Below, one piece after another: positions 15,371 through 15,644 of a DNA stretch of 15,644 bases (within the stretch, counting starts at the first letter, position 1; every line of letters starts with the position of its first letter). The translations under genes and the position numbers were made by a program. The stretch lies in contig JAHRWC010000297.1 in NCBI GenBank assembly GCA_019090365.1, forward strand, positions 1 to 15,644. Direction: 5' to 3'. Origin of the DNA: Flavobacteriaceae bacterium. GTDB lineage: Bacteria > Bacteroidota > Bacteroidia > Flavobacteriales > Flavobacteriaceae. The notes below the pieces were generated by a model. The model was not told the DNA's origin and made no database searches. It saw only the letters and a program-made list of their open reading frames with translations.

Positions 15371-15408
15371 GATTCACGAATCTAGAGTCGTAATTCATGA
15401 ATTACGAC
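15371..15408. promoter_or_regulatory. Tandem operator-like dyads spaced 21 bp
   Basis: The first dyad is GATTC-AC-GAATC (15371-15382). The second is a perfect 22-bp palindrome (15387-15408) with arms GTCGTAATTCA and TGAATTACGAC. Both share the core ATTCA[C/T]GAAT, with centres 21 bp (two helical turns) apart, right after a -7 box. This geometry fits two dimers bound on one face of the DNA. Confidence 0.6.
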
Positions 15409-15463
15409 AACAAGTTATTTCTATTTACATAGGTCAATAAAGAGATTAATAAAAAACAGGAAA

Positions 15464-15484
15464 AACCCCCTTTTCTAGGGAGTT
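15464..15484 (-). terminator. Weak hairpin with T-run in the minus orientation
   Basis: On the minus strand AACTCCC and GGGGGTT form a 7-bp stem (one G-U pair) around TAGAAAA, followed by TTTTT. No minus-strand gene upstream of it is in the window, so its meaning is unclear. On the plus strand the stem has a mismatch and no T-run. Confidence 0.25.
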
Positions 15485-15519
15485 GTATTTTGATACCTTG
15501 CTTTTTATAAGGTCAATAT

Positions 15520-15644
15520 ATGAGGCTATTTTTCTTTTTTTTATTTCTATCAGGTTCAGTTGTTGCTCAGGAGATTACACAGGTTTCATTAAACAAAATG
15601 GAAGATGAAGCTTTATTGACATTGTTTAAAAAGGTGGAATTTGA
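15520..15644 (+). CDS. Start of a secreted protein, truncated by the window end
   Basis: Only the first 41 complete codons are visible. MRLFFFFLFLSGSVVAQ looks like a Sec signal peptide, with signal peptidase I cleavage probably after VVA. EITQVSLNKMEDEALLTLF and KKVEF follow, a helical, charged stretch. There is no lipobox. A helical start after a signal peptide is seen, among others, in periplasmic TPR-type sensor or regulator proteins of flavobacteria, but the visible part is too short to assign a family. It lies downstream of the long intergenic region with paired dyads and is probably regulated through them. Confidence 0.6.
   Translation, partial: MRLFFFFLFLSGSVVAQEITQVSLNKMEDEALLTLFKKVEF

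Larger units (their letters stand above)
15153..15519. other. 367-nt intergenic region with several inverted repeats
   Basis: I see no credible gene here. It contains a 10-bp inverted repeat (15216-15225 / 15269-15278), an exact -7 box (15361-15368) followed by two dyads (15371-15382 and 15387-15408), and a weak hairpin at 15464-15484. The region is unusually long for this window. Confidence 0.7.

Noticed and set aside
15240..15485. Long-range complementarity between AACTCCCCAG (15240-15249) and CTAGGGAGTT (15476-15485)
   Set aside because: It has nine of ten matches over about 230 nt with no supporting context; too weak without covariation.
15431..15518. 9-bp direct repeat AGGTCAATA at 15431-15439 and 15510-15518
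   Set aside because: It has only two copies, is short and AT-rich, and has no clear relation to a promoter or start. It could be chance.
1..15644. CRISPR arrays, tRNA/rRNA genes, insertion sequences, att sites
   Set aside because: Reading both strands showed no regularly spaced repeats, transposase or integrase genes, or RNA-gene signatures.

Overview
The window looks like core chromosome of a member of the Bacteroidota, most likely a Flavobacteriaceae species. The DNA is strongly AT-rich. Start codons lack clear Shine-Dalgarno sequences. Several intergenic regions carry exact matches to the Bacteroidota -7 promoter element TAnnTTTG. The proteins (ParE/ParC with the HPHGDASI signature, an Lrp-type regulator starting MAKFKLDD, a 399-residue alanine dehydrogenase-like enzyme) also resemble flavobacterial versions. 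I see no phage, transposon, CRISPR, rRNA or tRNA gene.

Layout. A plus-strand block (2-7459) holds the 3' part of ychF, a GT-C/GT39-type membrane glycosyltransferase, parE and parC (topoisomerase IV), and mscL. It meets a minus-strand operon (8702 to 7456) of an XRE regulator, a small lipoprotein and trmL. A 292-nt divergent region with four related operator-like dyads separates this operon from a plus-strand M14 metallocarboxypeptidase. Then come an Lrp/AsnC regulator, a strong intrinsic terminator and a DinB-family protein. Minus-strand aroB follows, divergent from a proline dehydrogenase gene. The minus-strand pair alanine dehydrogenase-like / small membrane protein comes next. The window ends with a 367-nt intergenic region and the start of a secreted protein.

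How the genes relate. parE and parC make the two subunits of one enzyme and are probably cotranscribed with mscL. Proline dehydrogenase, the alanine dehydrogenase-like enzyme and the Lrp regulator suggest amino-acid catabolism, but the sequence does not show that this Lrp controls them.

Most of the window is ordinary housekeeping DNA. The least-explained signals are regulatory. (i) An XRE-type operator family, TTGTTTAC-N4-GTAAACAA, overlaps the -7 boxes of both divergent promoters at 8703-8994. (ii) Two related dyads lie 21 bp apart just downstream of a -7 box at 15361-15408. (iii) The aroB and proline dehydrogenase -7 boxes are back to back with 2 bp between them. (iv) Two genes appear to start with TTG within 1-3 nt of the preceding stop codon. 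I found no clearly new multi-gene system.
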